The position numbers were made by a program, and so were the translations under genes. This document shows, in pieces, positions 33,829 through 42,670 of a stretch of 58,231 nucleotides of DNA; positions within the stretch are counted from its first letter, which is position 1; every line of letters starts with the position of its first letter. The stretch is from Bryobacterales bacterium (GTDB lineage: Bacteria; Acidobacteriota; Terriglobia; Bryobacterales; Bryobacteraceae), in the NCBI GenBank assembly GCA_003135055.1, contig PLDF01000230.1:1-58231 (forward strand). Direction: 5' to 3'. Under the pieces are notes generated by a model. It worked only from the letters and a program-made list of their open reading frames with translations, was not told the origin of the DNA and ran no database searches.

Positions 33829-36800
33829 TTATTGCACGGAAATCACCACATTCGACTGTGTTGGCACGCCATTCACGCTTGCCGCGAGCGTGACATCTCC
33901 GGCGCCAAGACCTGCGGGCAGTATCAAGTTGATCTGGTAGAGTCCAGCGCCGGACAACCCTGCGAAGCCTGGGATTACGCTCACGTTGTTGATCAGGACG
34001 CTCACGGGCTTAGTGGTTGACGCAGCTCCGGAAAACGCCTGGCCAGCCAGCGCCACCGGACTGGTTGGCCCGAATCCGACTCCGAATAGCAAAAGGGAAT
34101 CGCCTGCCTTCGCGGCCACCGTCGGATAACCGAGGGACGAGCCAGTGGGGCCGATTACGTCGTAGGCGCCCCCGCCGTAAGCTCCCGTGCCGTCGGACCG
34201 CAGGATGATGCCGGTCACATGTTTAGTATCGAGCAGGAGGAATGAAGGAGCGAACTGCGCCAACGTTACAGTGGACGTTGCGCTCCCGTTGGCGGTCGTA
34301 ACTACCACTGGGACAGTTCCGGTCGTGGCGTCGTCCGGGGCTTGCAGATTGATCTGTCCGGGGCTGACGTACCATAAGTACGCCGGCTTGCCGTTGATCG
34401 TCACGCTGGTGCCGCCGAGGGACATGGGGAAGTTGCCGGTCCAGGTTGCGGAGGCGGCGGCGAGATTGGCGCCGTAAATCGAAACCCATTCGCCGGGCTG
34501 GATCGTGTTCACCGTGCTGTCGACGGGGACGATGCCACCGAGCGTGATCGAAGGCGCCAAGCTGAACTTGGCGATGAAGCCGTCATAGCTGTTACCGGTG
34601 CCGGGATTCTTTAAGGCAGGCTGAAACGCGCCGGGTGTCGTCGGCAGTGTAGTGTCGAAGGTGTAGCTCGCTACATAAACGCTCTCCTGTGCGTCCACCG
34701 CCAGGCCCCTCAGGGTAAAGCCTCCTTGAATCAGGGAAGAAAACAGCAATGTGCTTCCCGTCGCGTCGAGTTCCGCCACGAAGCCCCCACCGTGGTTTAG
34801 ACCAGGCTGCACTGCGTTCACAGGCACGAACGAGTCGCCACTTGGATTGTCGCCGGCCACATATACATTCCCTTTCGTATCGAGTTGAATGGATGAGAAA
34901 AAGTCGGCAGGTTCCACCAGTGCGGACCATACCAAGCCTGTTCCGGCGGGATTCAATTTGGTCACAAATGCGGCAGGGCAAAGGTCGGCGCCGTTTAGCG
35001 CGCAGGGAGTCTGGTATGCGCCTGTTGTCACCGGGAACGTCGGCGAATTCGTGTAGCCGCCAACATACGCATTCCCCTGGCTATCGGCAGCCACGCCGCT
35101 CGGAAAGTCACCGAAACCTACGCCTGTCGCTTCCAGATAGGTGAGATACGTAAGGGCTGCTCCATTTGCCGCTACCGGTCCGAACTTGGCGGCAAATCCG
35201 GCAAGTGGAATGGAATTGGCCCTGCCAAGGGTCGGCTGAAACGCACCTGCGGTGGTAGGCAGGCTGGGCGAGCTGGTAACCCCCACTACATAGAAATTTC
35301 CGTTGGGGTCCACGGCGACCCCGAAGGCTTCCGAAATGGTCGCCCCGCCCCCGGCGGGCGAGGCACTCGGATCGCCAAGAAGAGTGGAATACAAAAGCGT
35401 CGCCAGGTTAGTGTCTAAAACGGAGACAAAACCGTACCCATTGAAGGAAGAGGGTGGCGTCGGAATCACCGTTCGCTGCGTAGTGGGGAACGGGCACGTA
35501 GAACCGTTCGGAGTGCAATTGTAACTCGTAAAACCCACCACGTAGGCGCGGCCCTGCGAGTCTGTTGCTACGCCGAGTCCATAGGTTATGGGAGCACCCA
35601 AAAATGTCGACTTCGTCAGTTGGCCGGCATTGTCAAACTTGGCTACGAAGGCGGTGAAATTGCCGGAGTATACCTTTTGGAAAGCGCCTGGCATCGTCGG
35701 AAAATCACTGGACGAAGTGGTACCCACGACGTACACCGCGTTGTCGAAGCTATCCCAGACGATCGAGGCGCCAACGTCCGAACCGGCGAACCCTCCGGCA
35801 GTGACGGACCCTCCCAGATAAGTGCTGTACAGCAACGCCGTGCCGGTTGCGTTCAGTGCACTCACAAAGGCCGTGTAAGCGCCTCCGGGCTCGTTTCTGG
35901 TGGCTTGATAGGCATTGGCCACGGGAAAATCGTTGGAAAGCGTTTGTCCAGTCACGTAAACGTCGCCGGCGGAGTCAATGGCCAGCGCGTGGGTGGGACT
36001 AGTGGTTTGGCCCACGCCCGTGATGCCACCGAGGTAGTCCACGCTGGAACCGCCCAAGTATGTGAGGTACGTGAACACCGGATCGATCACCAGCGTTTGG
36101 TTGTGGTCGTATTTGCCCAGGTGGAAACGCACTTTGTTGGCGGCGATGGTATAGCTGGCCTCGACAATTTTCTTTTCACCGGCGACGTTCTGATAAACCA
36201 CCGGTTTCTTCAAAGCCAGATCGCCATCCGCCAGCTTCAGGACGACGTTGCCGCCGGCGTCGAGACTCGGCTTGGCGCCAGTCAAACCGAGCGATATTTG
36301 CTTGGGGTCGGCGCCGGGCGCGACAACGAAATCGTACTCCAATTGGCGCTGATTGCCGTAAAACACGGCATCGATGCCCGGGTAGATGCCCTGGTACTTC
36401 ACTTTGCCGTAGGTAGTGATTCCGCTGCGCCACTTCCTCGGGTCGTTGCCAACGTAGTAGTTGGCTACACCTGCCAGCTTATCGGCGCCGGTAACCTGGG
36501 CGCCATGATCGGCTCCCCGCAGTTCCATACGGAAAACCGACGGCGGAGCTTTGACGCCAGCCGGCGGCCGCAGCGTGAAGACAACTTCGTTCGATGTAAG
36601 AAACAACCCATAGCCGTCGCCGCGGGATAGAAACTTTACTTGACTGTCAGTTTGGCCCTGATTAGCCTCGAAGCTCAAGGGCACAGCCATGAGGGCCGCC
36701 TTGGCTGGTTTCGCGTGGGCCGGGTTGTCCGGTGAATCTCCGAATATGCGCCCGGCCGTTAAGCTCCAAAGAACGATGGATATCAGGATGATTCCGGCCG

Positions 36801-36846
36801 TACGCGTGGAGCCGGCGTGGGCTGACAAAGTGCGTTCGCTCGCCAT
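33829..36846 (-). CDS. Large secreted SBBP-repeat protein with Solibacter C-terminal domain
   Basis: The 1005-residue protein has a signal/anchor segment (TAGIILISIVLWSLTAGRIFG), an N-terminal domain seen in SBBP proteins (LSFEANQGQTDSQVKFLSRG, YQGIYPGIDAVFYGNQRQLE), at least eight SBBP beta-propeller repeats (AIDSAGDVYVTGQT, VDPNGNFYVVGVT, ADSQGNAYVGGYTNSP, VDAQESVYVASYT) and a C-terminal beta domain from about 780 (PGEWVSIYGANLA, YVSPGQINLQAPDDA, LLFGVGFGP) matching TIGR03437. GGAGG lies eight nt before ATG 36846, so the upstream extension to 36960 is rejected. It is probably a cell-surface or secreted adhesive protein; partners unknown. Confidence 0.92.
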   Translation of the reverse strand: MASERTLSAHAGSTRTAGIILISIVLWSLTAGRIFGDSPDNPAHAKPAKAALMAVPLSFEANQGQTDSQVKFLSRGDGYGLFLTSNEVVFTLRPPAGVKAPPSVFRMELRGADHGAQVTGADKLAGVANYYVGNDPRKWRSGITTYGKVKYQGIYPGIDAVFYGNQRQLEYDFVVAPGADPKQISLGLTGAKPSLDAGGNVVLKLADGDLALKKPVVYQNVAGEKKIVEASYTIAANKVRFHLGKYDHNQTLVIDPVFTYLTYLGGSSVDYLGGITGVGQTTSPTHALAIDSAGDVYVTGQTLSNDFPVANAYQATRNEPGGAYTAFVSALNATGTALLYSTYLGGSVTAGGFAGSDVGASIVWDSFDNAVYVVGTTSSSDFPTMPGAFQKVYSGNFTAFVAKFDNAGQLTKSTFLGAPITYGLGVATDSQGRAYVVGFTSYNCTPNGSTCPFPTTQRTVIPTPPSSFNGYGFVSVLDTNLATLLYSTLLGDPSASPAGGGATISEAFGVAVDPNGNFYVVGVTSSPSLPTTAGAFQPTLGRANSIPLAGFAAKFGPVAANGAALTYLTYLEATGVGFGDFPSGVAADSQGNAYVGGYTNSPTFPVTTGAYQTPCALNGADLCPAAFVTKLNPAGTGLVWSALVEPADFFSSIQLDTKGNVYVAGDNPSGDSFVPVNAVQPGLNHGGGFVAELDATGSTLLFSSLIQGGFTLRGLAVDAQESVYVASYTFDTTLPTTPGAFQPALKNPGTGNSYDGFIAKFSLAPSITLGGIVPVDSTVNTIQPGEWVSIYGANLAAASATWTGNFPMSLGGTSVTINGKPAYLWYVSPGQINLQAPDDATTGTVPVVVTTANGSATSTVTLAQFAPSFLLLDTKHVTGIILRSDGTGAYGGGAYDVIGPTGSSLGYPTVAAKAGDSLLLFGVGFGPTSPVALAGQAFSGAASTTKPVSVLINNVSVIPGFAGLSGAGLYQINLILPAGLGAGDVTLAASVNGVPTQSNVVISVQ

Positions 36847-37285
36847 TTGCTTTTCCTCCGTATGTCCACGAGGAATGCACTGGTGAGCCATTCCGAGGAT
36901 AGGACCAACTCTCAGTTTCGCACACGCCTGAATTCCCGGCCGTTGGACATTTCCATGCATTGAAATCTCCGCCGTTGCGTTTGGCTTGAAGGAGGTATCG
37001 GGTATTTCCTGGCGAAGTAACGGTCAACTTACAGGCCGCGGTGCATAAGATGGAGCCTTCGCGTGTTTCGCTCGGCTAGCAGGAGTCAACTCGCGATAAG
37101 TCGCGAAGGATTTGCCGACCGCTCCGAAGCGCCATCGACTGCTCCGGCCGGATCATGCGCCACCCGGACATTGGGCGCCAAATTCAACTTTTCTGGGCGC
37201 AATAGCGAATTTCGGGACGTGTTCAGGAGCGCAGCTACGCGGCCGTGGAGCCGTGCGCCTTCCTTTGAGATCCTCGACAAAGGCG
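36847..37285. other. 439-bp gap without a supported gene
   Basis: It lies upstream of the SBBP gene and downstream of the DUF1080 gene. It contains the ribosome site of the former; small frames at 37063-37311 on both strands show no meaningful composition. Confidence 0.4.
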
Positions 37286-38227
37286 TCAGTTCTTGCGTAC
37301 GGACACAGTGATATTGCGGAACTGCAGGCCGCCGGTGTGATCGCCCTGGATGTAAAAAGGTCCGGGCTCGCCTTCATTGGCGTCCAAGGCGCCACCGGTG
37401 ATGCCTTCGATCTCCTTGCGGTCGATGGTGGTCACGCCGTTGTGGACTACTGTAACAATGCGGCCGACGAGAGTTACGTCGAACGTCTCCCATTGACCCG
37501 GCGTGCGCGGGACGGTGGGATCGGGAGCGATGCGGCCATAGACCGAGCCGATGCGCCGCTCGGGTGGATTCTTGGCGAGCGGCTCGTATTCAAGCTGCAC
37601 TTCATAGCGTCCGCGGAGATAGAAACCGCTGTTGGCGTCGTCGGGGCAGTTCACTTCGTAGTGGACCTTGAAATCGGTGAAGGTGCGTGTGGTGCGCAGA
37701 TTGGCGCCGTGGTCGGAGTTGTAGAGCAGGCCGTCCTTCACGGTCCAGTGATTGTTGGCGACGTTGCCGATGGGCTCCCAGCCGGTGAGATCCTTGCCGT
37801 TGAAAAGCGGCTCCGGGGCGCTCCAGGCCTTGGGCGGGTTCCGCTTCAGCTCGGGAGCGCGCACGCCATGCAGGGGGAACGAAGTCGCGCCGCGTTTTTG
37901 CGTGCCGTTGAGCGCGTTTCCCGCGGCGTCAAGTTCCCAGGTTGTGGCCCCGCCTTTGCCGCCCGCCGAAAGCGTCAGCGTCAAGTGCGAGCCGTCGGCT
38001 TTGACATCTTTCAGTTGATAGACGTTGCCGCCGGTGGGCTGATACCAGACATCCAGCGCGCCGTTCTTTTCAGTGATCCCTAACCAGGTGGCCCCACGCG
38101 ATGGCGCATCGGGCACGGTGAGGTTGAAATCCCAGCGGCCTACGAAGGGACTGGGTTTTTGCCCGTAGGAAGAAATTGGCGACAGGGCGGCAAGAGCTAG
38201 GACGAGGCTCGGGGAGAATCGGGGCAT
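37286..38227 (-). CDS. Secreted DUF1080 (3-keto-disaccharide hydrolase-like) protein
   Basis: The 313-residue protein has a signal peptide (MPRFSPSLVLALAALSPISS), a first beta-rich domain (about 25-120, VGRWDFNLTVP, LTLTLSAGGKGG) and a DUF1080 domain (about 135-313): LFNGKDLTGWEPIG, NHWTVKDGLLYN, FKVHYEVNCPDDANSGFYLRG (in part), VYGRIAP, GQWETFDVTLVG and GPFYIQGDHTGGLQFRNI. Members of this family cleave or bind modified disaccharides and glycans. The HTGGLQFRNI end motif is well conserved. It stands alone. Confidence 0.9.
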   Translation of the reverse strand: MPRFSPSLVLALAALSPISSYGQKPSPFVGRWDFNLTVPDAPSRGATWLGITEKNGALDVWYQPTGGNVYQLKDVKADGSHLTLTLSAGGKGGATTWELDAAGNALNGTQKRGATSFPLHGVRAPELKRNPPKAWSAPEPLFNGKDLTGWEPIGNVANNHWTVKDGLLYNSDHGANLRTTRTFTDFKVHYEVNCPDDANSGFYLRGRYEVQLEYEPLAKNPPERRIGSVYGRIAPDPTVPRTPGQWETFDVTLVGRIVTVVHNGVTTIDRKEIEGITGGALDANEGEPGPFYIQGDHTGGLQFRNITVSVRKN

Positions 38228-38239
38228 GTGGGCAGTTTA

Positions 38240-38620
38240 CTACGCCCGATCCCCTGCCCGCCAATTTCGAGTGACCGGCTTCACGTTGCGGCTTGGTTCA
38301 CCGGGCGATCTCATCGCTTTCGCGACGTTCCGCGGGCAAGGAAAACACCACTCCGAGCGCAGGCCGGATTCGTACCGGCTGTCGCGCCTCTTTACCACCA
38401 AGCCCTCAAGTCCATGAGCTTTCACGGAACTGATCGATTCCGGCAGGCTGGCGTCCAGTTCGGGCGATTCGCGGATCGGCTCGCCCAAATTTTTACGGCA
38501 CGTTCTCTTGCGGCGGTTGGCGGCGCACGCCCAGCGGCTCGTTCATCAAGTCCCTGCCGGCGAAGATCATCAAGTCGAACACGTAATAGATCGGACAACC
38601 TCGGTGTGGAGGACTCCTGA
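38240..38620 (-). pseudogene. Remnant of an ATP-dependent DNA ligase
   Basis: Pieces in two minus-strand frames fit one protein: PIYYVFDLMIFAGRDLMNEP (38520-38610), then after a frameshift GEPIRESPELDASLPESI and KAHGLEGLVVKRRDSRYESG (38330-38480), which include the ligase motif EGLVVKR. After that the sequence loses homology. The 5' nucleotidyltransferase lysine motif is missing. LigD-like or stand-alone ligase origin cannot be told. Confidence 0.65.
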
Positions 38621-38727
38621 CGCCGGCAGCCCCCAGAAGGACTTGGGGCCCGCAAGGCCGCGAATCCGATCGGTTTCCGAGTGCGCCGTGACGCGACCGG
38701 AGTGCGGTTGTAGGGACTGGCCGTGGC

Positions 38728-38890
38728 TTATTGATCCAGCGAGAAGGCGCGAACGCAGAGCGCGACGTCGGCGGGCGTGTACTTGGCGGCGAACCGCTCT
38801 GTCGCCGATAGGCCTTCGCCTCCACTTTCCCGGTGGGCATGCGCTCGAATCAGTCGCGTGATCTGCGCCAGGCTCAACCCGGCGACCTTG
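38728..38890 (-). pseudogene. N-terminal fragment of an integrase/transposase
   Basis: One minus-strand frame reads SKVAGLSLAQITRLIRAHAH, then SATERFAAKYTPADVALCV ahead of a stop at 38728. The order VAGLS-AQITRLI, basic spacer, F-KYTPADVALL is that of the helix-turn-helix N-terminus of DDE integrase-type transposases. The catalytic domain is absent and the fragment starts exactly where the plus-strand permease remnant begins. Confidence 0.5.
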
Positions 38891-39239
38891 CTGGGCGCTC
38901 GCCACGACCGGGCTCTATGGGCTTGTCGCCTGCACGGTGAGCCGCCGAGTGAAGGAGTTCGGCATCCGCGTCGCCGTCGGCGCGAGCCGCCGCGATGTGG
39001 CGTGGCTCGTCGAGCGCCGCGGGCTGATTCTCGCTGCCGCTGGTATCGCGATCGGCGGAGCGCTCACCGCGGCGGCAGCGCCCTTGCTCGCCGCGAGCTT
39101 CCCCGGACTCGGCGTCTCTCCCCCGGCTGCGTACGCTCTGGTTGCGCTGGCGTTGTTGATGGTCAGCGCGGTTGCAAGCTATGTGCCGGCGCGGCGCGCC
39201 GCGGGCTTCGATCCGCTGCGGGCACTGCGGAACGAATAG
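38890..39239 (+). pseudogene. C-terminal remnant of an ADOP/FtsX permease
   Basis: About 115 residues read TTGLYGLVACTVSRRVKEFG, RVAVGASRRDVAWLV, a hydrophobic stretch with three potential membrane helices, and the terminal VPARRAAGFDPLRALRNE. This is the last FtsX domain of an ADOP-type permease as at 19800-22301. There is no N-terminal part in the window; the join at about 38890 borders the transposase piece. Confidence 0.8.
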
Positions 39240-39311
39240 CTCCGGAATTGGCGGCGGACCTTAGCGAATCGTTCCAGCGTCAATAAGAATAAAGAATAAG
39301 ACGCTGCGTAA

Positions 39312-40280
39312 TCAATCCCAGCCGACGTACTGCACTTCTTCTTCGATTTCGATGCCGAACCGTTCGCGCACGCGCTGCTTGAGTTCCTGGATGAGCGAGT
39401 AGAGATCGGCCGCCGTTCCAGCGCCCGCGTTGTAGATCAGGTTAGCGTGATAGGTAGCCACATGGATGTCGCCGCGCTGCAGGCCTTTGGCGCCGGTCTG
39501 CTCGAGGAACCACGCAGCCGGAACCTTGCCCTCGCGCACAGCCGTCGCGGGTACTTGCTGGGCCACCCGCTGAGGAAGCTGGTTGAGAAGCAGATTCTTG
39601 AAGATGCTGCCGGCGCATTTCATGGTTACCGGAAATTTCTCGCTGCGGATTTTCACGATATCGTCCGCGGTCTTGCGTAGCGCGGCCGCATCGGCGGCAT
39701 CGAGCAGCAGCTCGGTGGAAAAAACGATCCATTCCTTATGCCCTTTGAAGATGCTCTCGCGATAACGGAATTCGCAGGCGGCGTTATCGAAGACGCGCAC
39801 GGCGCGGCCGTCGTAAAAGCGCACGCTTACTACGCGTTCGGAGATGGAATGGCCGTATGCGCCGGCGTTGCCGTAGACCGCGGCGCCTACCGAGCCGGGA
39901 ATCCCGGCCAGCGTCTCCAGACCTTTGAGCCCTCTGTCGACGGTGAAATCCACCAGGTCTTGCAGCACCGCGCCCGCATCGGCGGAGACGCGGGTTCCAT
40001 CGGCGGTCAGGAGGGAGGCGCGGTAACGCAGCACAACTCCCCGAAAGCCGTCGCCGGAAACAATCAGGTTGGTGCCGCCGCCAATCACCATGACTGGCCA
40101 TCCGCTGGCGCGCGCCGACGTGAGCGCCGCCACAAAGGCATCCACGCTTTCGGTTTCCGCATAGATGTCCGCCGGGCCGCCAATGCCAAAGCGGGTGTAG
40201 CGCGAGAGCGGAGCGTCCGTCAAAACAGTTAAATTGGGAATCTCGGCGAGGCGCTGCTGCGTCTCTTCCGTGGATGGCAT
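39312..40280 (-). CDS. murB: UDP-N-acetylenolpyruvoylglucosamine reductase
   Basis: MurB uses NADPH and FAD to reduce the enolpyruvyl group of UDP-GlcNAc-enolpyruvate, giving UDP-MurNAc for peptidoglycan. The 322-residue protein has RYTRFGIGGPADIY, the FAD motif VIGGGTNLIVSGDGFRGVVL, GIPGSVGAAVYGNAGAYGHS and the catalytic-Ser motif CAGSIFKN, then GLQRGDIHVATYHANLIYNA. ATG 40280 is used: TATAAT lies 7 nt upstream and no Shine-Dalgarno is present. Longer frames upstream are antisense to DUF2461. No other mur genes adjoin it. Confidence 0.95.
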   Translation of the reverse strand: MPSTEETQQRLAEIPNLTVLTDAPLSRYTRFGIGGPADIYAETESVDAFVAALTSARASGWPVMVIGGGTNLIVSGDGFRGVVLRYRASLLTADGTRVSADAGAVLQDLVDFTVDRGLKGLETLAGIPGSVGAAVYGNAGAYGHSISERVVSVRFYDGRAVRVFDNAACEFRYRESIFKGHKEWIVFSTELLLDAADAAALRKTADDIVKIRSEKFPVTMKCAGSIFKNLLLNQLPQRVAQQVPATAVREGKVPAAWFLEQTGAKGLQRGDIHVATYHANLIYNAGAGTAADLYSLIQELKQRVRERFGIEIEEEVQYVGWD

Positions 40281-40287
40281 TAACTCA

Positions 40288-40293
40288 ATTATA
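40288..40293 (-). promoter_or_regulatory. murB -10 element
   Basis: TATAAT on the minus strand, 7 nt before the murB ATG, inside a 22-bp gap between divergent start codons. The -35 would fall in the DUF2461 coding region and is weak. Transcription probably begins at the start codon. Confidence 0.55.
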
Positions 40294-40302
40294 GGGGAGG
40301 GT

Positions 40303-41019
40303 ATGGCTCGATCGACCTTTTCGGGTTTTTCAAAGGACTTTGCCGCATTCTTTCGCGGTCTTGCGCGCAACAACCATCGCGACTGGTTTCTTCCCCGCAA
40401 ACCGGTGTTCGAAGAGAAGGTCAAAGAGCCGATGCGCCAACTGGTGGAGGCGCTCAACGTGGAAATCCGGCGCTTTGCTCCGCTGCACGTCACGGATCCG
40501 GACAAGTCGATCTACCGCATCTACCGCGACACGCGCTTCAGCAAGGATAAGAAGCCATACAAGGAACATCTGGCCGCCCATTTTCCCAGGCAGGGAATGG
40601 GGCGGGACGGCGCCGCGGGTTACTACCTCGCCGTCTCGCACAAGGCGCTGGCGGTGGGCGGCGGCGTGTACATGCCTACGCCGGAGATGCTGCGAACGCT
40701 GCGAAACCACATCGCGGAGCGGCCCGCGGAGTTCCGGCGGCTGATCGGGTCGAAGACTTTGCGCAAGCTCTTTGGAGAGATGCACGGCGACCAACTATCG
40801 CGCGTGCCGAAGGGCTTTGCCGCGGACCATCCCGCAGCCGACTTGCTCCGCTACAAGCAGTATGTGTTTTACGTGGAATTGCCGCCGGACCTCGTCACAT
40901 CGCCCGAATTATTCGGCGAAGTCCGGAAGCGGTTTCAGGCGTTGACGCCGCTGGTGGATTTTTTGAACGCGCCGCTTGTGGCGGCGCGTCCGAAAACCCG
41001 GATGGAAGATCTGCTGTGA
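40303..41019 (+). CDS. DUF2461 family protein
   Basis: The 238-residue protein matches DUF2461 (TIGR02453): FSKDFAAFFRGLARNNHRDW, FLPRKPVFEEKVKEPMRQLV, IYRIYRDTRFSKDKKPYKEH, GYYLAVSHKALAVGGGVYMP and LRYKQYVFYVELP, all in the usual order. The family is widespread and uncharacterised. ATG 40303 has GGGGAGG immediately upstream, giving tight spacing; its start is only 22 bp from the divergent murB start, so its promoter lies inside murB. Confidence 0.92.
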   Translation: MARSTFSGFSKDFAAFFRGLARNNHRDWFLPRKPVFEEKVKEPMRQLVEALNVEIRRFAPLHVTDPDKSIYRIYRDTRFSKDKKPYKEHLAAHFPRQGMGRDGAAGYYLAVSHKALAVGGGVYMPTPEMLRTLRNHIAERPAEFRRLIGSKTLRKLFGEMHGDQLSRVPKGFAADHPAADLLRYKQYVFYVELPPDLVTSPELFGEVRKRFQALTPLVDFLNAPLVAARPKTRMEDLL

Positions 41020-41098
41020 TTGCCGAGGCAACGCCCCGGCCTGCCGAGGAGCGGTAGTGGCTCAGTTTGAAATGTTGACTGATTCCAGACAGAGGTCT

Positions 41099-41584
41099 TC
41101 AAACCATGAATGTGACTTGTCCGGTCGCCCCACTGTAAATAAGAACCGTGTTGGCCAGTACGTCTCGGCCTATCAAGAGAATTAGCCCTTGAGCCTTCAG
41201 GTTGGCGCCCATGGTTCGTGGTGATCCGATACTGAGTGGCATACCAACCATTTCTATTTGCACGGGATAAATATTTTGTTGCGTTGCCGGATGAGACGCG
41301 GAGGTCATCGTGGCTACATCAATAATCGGGAGGCTCATGCGCGTTGCGACCTCATCATCAATGCAGGTATGTGATGCACCAGTGTCAATGAGCGCGAATC
41401 CAGACTCGGCAGTCGGAAGCGTCTTGCCTTGGCTCAGCAGGGCCTGTGCAAAAGATTGTTCAAGAGATATGCTGACCTGGACTATCGGCCCGCGTTGCTG
41501 AAGCGCAATATTCGGAGGTAGACTAACCAGACTACCGTCAGGCTTCTGCCCCTGGGCGACGAATTGTAGGTGAAGGATTGGCAC
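41099..41584 (-). CDS. Retropepsin-like aspartic protease
   Basis: The 161-residue protein has the single-domain aspartic protease pattern: ALIDTGASHTCID (catalytic Asp in DTG near residue 68), then IYPVQIEMVGMPL and the closing LILLIGRDVL (GRD hairpin) with VLIYSGATGQVTF. Such proteins work as dimers; no signal peptide is seen. Its start overlaps the end of the next upstream gene by 47 nt, suggesting an operon. No reverse transcriptase lies nearby, so it is a bacterial clan AA protease rather than a retroelement protein. Confidence 0.82.
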   Translation of the reverse strand: MPILHLQFVAQGQKPDGSLVSLPPNIALQQRGPIVQVSISLEQSFAQALLSQGKTLPTAESGFALIDTGASHTCIDDEVATRMSLPIIDVATMTSASHPATQQNIYPVQIEMVGMPLSIGSPRTMGANLKAQGLILLIGRDVLANTVLIYSGATGQVTFMV

Positions 41585-41816
41585 TTAGAATTCCCAATGC
41601 GAGCGCTGGTATGGAAACAGTCTCCGTCTGGGCGTCTACCCTGCGGACTAGAAATGACTCTAGCCCAAAGCGGCGCGCGCCTTCAGCGAATGCCTCCTGA
41701 ATTGTTGAGTGCGTGCCAACCATTTCTCTGCCTTTTATCACGACAAACTGGCCGGGACAAACAGTTAACAGGTTCTGTTGAATTGAGTCGAAGAATGCGC
41801 GTTCCGTATCCAGCAT
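41538..41816 (-). CDS. Small protein partnered with the aspartic protease
   Basis: The 92-residue protein reads CPGQFVVIKGREMVGTHSTI, EAFAEGARRFGLESFLVRRV, a pattern I recall from small DUF5678-like proteins often encoded beside retropepsin-like proteases. It is probably an alpha/beta unit. The last 47 nt overlap the protease gene in another frame, so the two are likely co-translated. Cognate partner or substrate roles are inference. Confidence 0.7.
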   Translation of the reverse strand: MLDTERAFFDSIQQNLLTVCPGQFVVIKGREMVGTHSTIQEAFAEGARRFGLESFLVRRVDAQTETVSIPALALGILSANPSPTIRRPGAEA

Positions 41817-42242
41817 AGATGCCTTCCTAGTATCGCACTGCTATTATCGGCAGTCCATCTTTATTCACTAGTGGCTTTGTGAAACCACCTGTTACACCGG
41901 GATTTAGGTGAAAATCGATCATCAGGGTCACCCTGCATTTTCCATGTCAATCGAAGTTGCTCGGTTTCTCCTCCTTCGACGCTAGTCTGTCCATTTGCTA
42001 CCACGGCCATACTGCAAAAGTCGGGACGCGAGGGAAAAAACTAACGAATGACTAAAGTAAATTGATTATAATACCGTCAGAAAACTTGCGTTGTCAATAC
42101 TCATTATGGAGAACCATGGCGAACCTCGGTCATCCGTCATCGTGAACTTCTATGGGGGCCCAATCGCTTCATGGACACCTGAAATTATCCCAGGAGGCGG
42201 GCCCAGCAGGGGGACCCGCGCAGCCTAGGAGTTCTGCCTACC
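41817..42242. other. 426-bp gap, AT-rich in part
   Basis: The middle part (42030-42110) is clearly more AT-rich than the surroundings and holds TATAAT at 42067-42072. It precedes the 40-residue frame described separately. No other gene is visible. Confidence 0.4.
42106..42228 (+). CDS. Possible 40-residue peptide
   Basis: ATG 42106 to TAG 42228 encodes 40 residues (VIVNFYGGPIASWTPEI, then Gly/Pro/Ser/Arg-rich tail). TATAAT lies 33 nt upstream; there is no Shine-Dalgarno. The end of the frame forms a GC hairpin (GCGGGCCC...GGGACCCGC). It could be a real small gene or just an open frame. Confidence 0.25.
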   Translation: MENHGEPRSSVIVNFYGGPIASWTPEIIPGGGPSRGTRAA

Positions 42243-42605
42243 CTATGCGGCCGGAGGGGTTACCGCCGTCAGCAAGCCGGTCGCCTGCGCCTGCGCCTTA
42301 ACCGCGGGGGCGATGGCTTTGACGTCGTTGACAATCTGGACGCCAAGCGCCGCCGTCAGCCCGTTGACTGCGGCCGTATCGCCATCGGTTATCAGTTGGA
42401 TGATCTTTCCGAGGGCGGCATCTCCGGCGCGCTCGATGTTGACCAGGTTGGGACTTACCGCCGCGCTGACTGCCTCTATTGATGGAGCGTCGGCATGCAG
42501 CCGCAGGAGGATGGGTAGCACCGTACCCGTAAGCACCGTGCCGCCTTTCTTGATGTCGCCAATGGCCACTGCGTAGGCGTGTTCTGCACTCGTAATAAAA
42601 CTCAT
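42243..42605 (-). CDS. Unknown 120-residue protein, Ala/Val-rich
   Basis: The protein reads FITSAEHAYAVAIGDIKKGG, LPILLRLHADAPSIEAVSAA, then an Ala/Val/Ile-rich helical C-terminus. It is the right length and composition for a small helical protein, but not a clear membrane protein. AAGGAG lies 12 nt before the ATG. It follows the 42671 gene in the same direction, 65 nt later. I suspect an element-borne (phage-like) function but cannot support it. Confidence 0.6.
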   Translation of the reverse strand: MSFITSAEHAYAVAIGDIKKGGTVLTGTVLPILLRLHADAPSIEAVSAAVSPNLVNIERAGDAALGKIIQLITDGDTAAVNGLTAALGVQIVNDVKAIAPAVKAQAQATGLLTAVTPPAA

Positions 42606-42670
42606 ATGGATCGTTTTCTCCTTGGTTTCTGCCCGGTCCGCCGGGCGCGTTTGCATTCGTACCGATTCGT

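Noticed and set aside
41099..41584. Retrotransposon or retron protease
   Set aside because: No reverse transcriptase or integrase nearby; single-domain bacterial retropepsin-like proteins are common.
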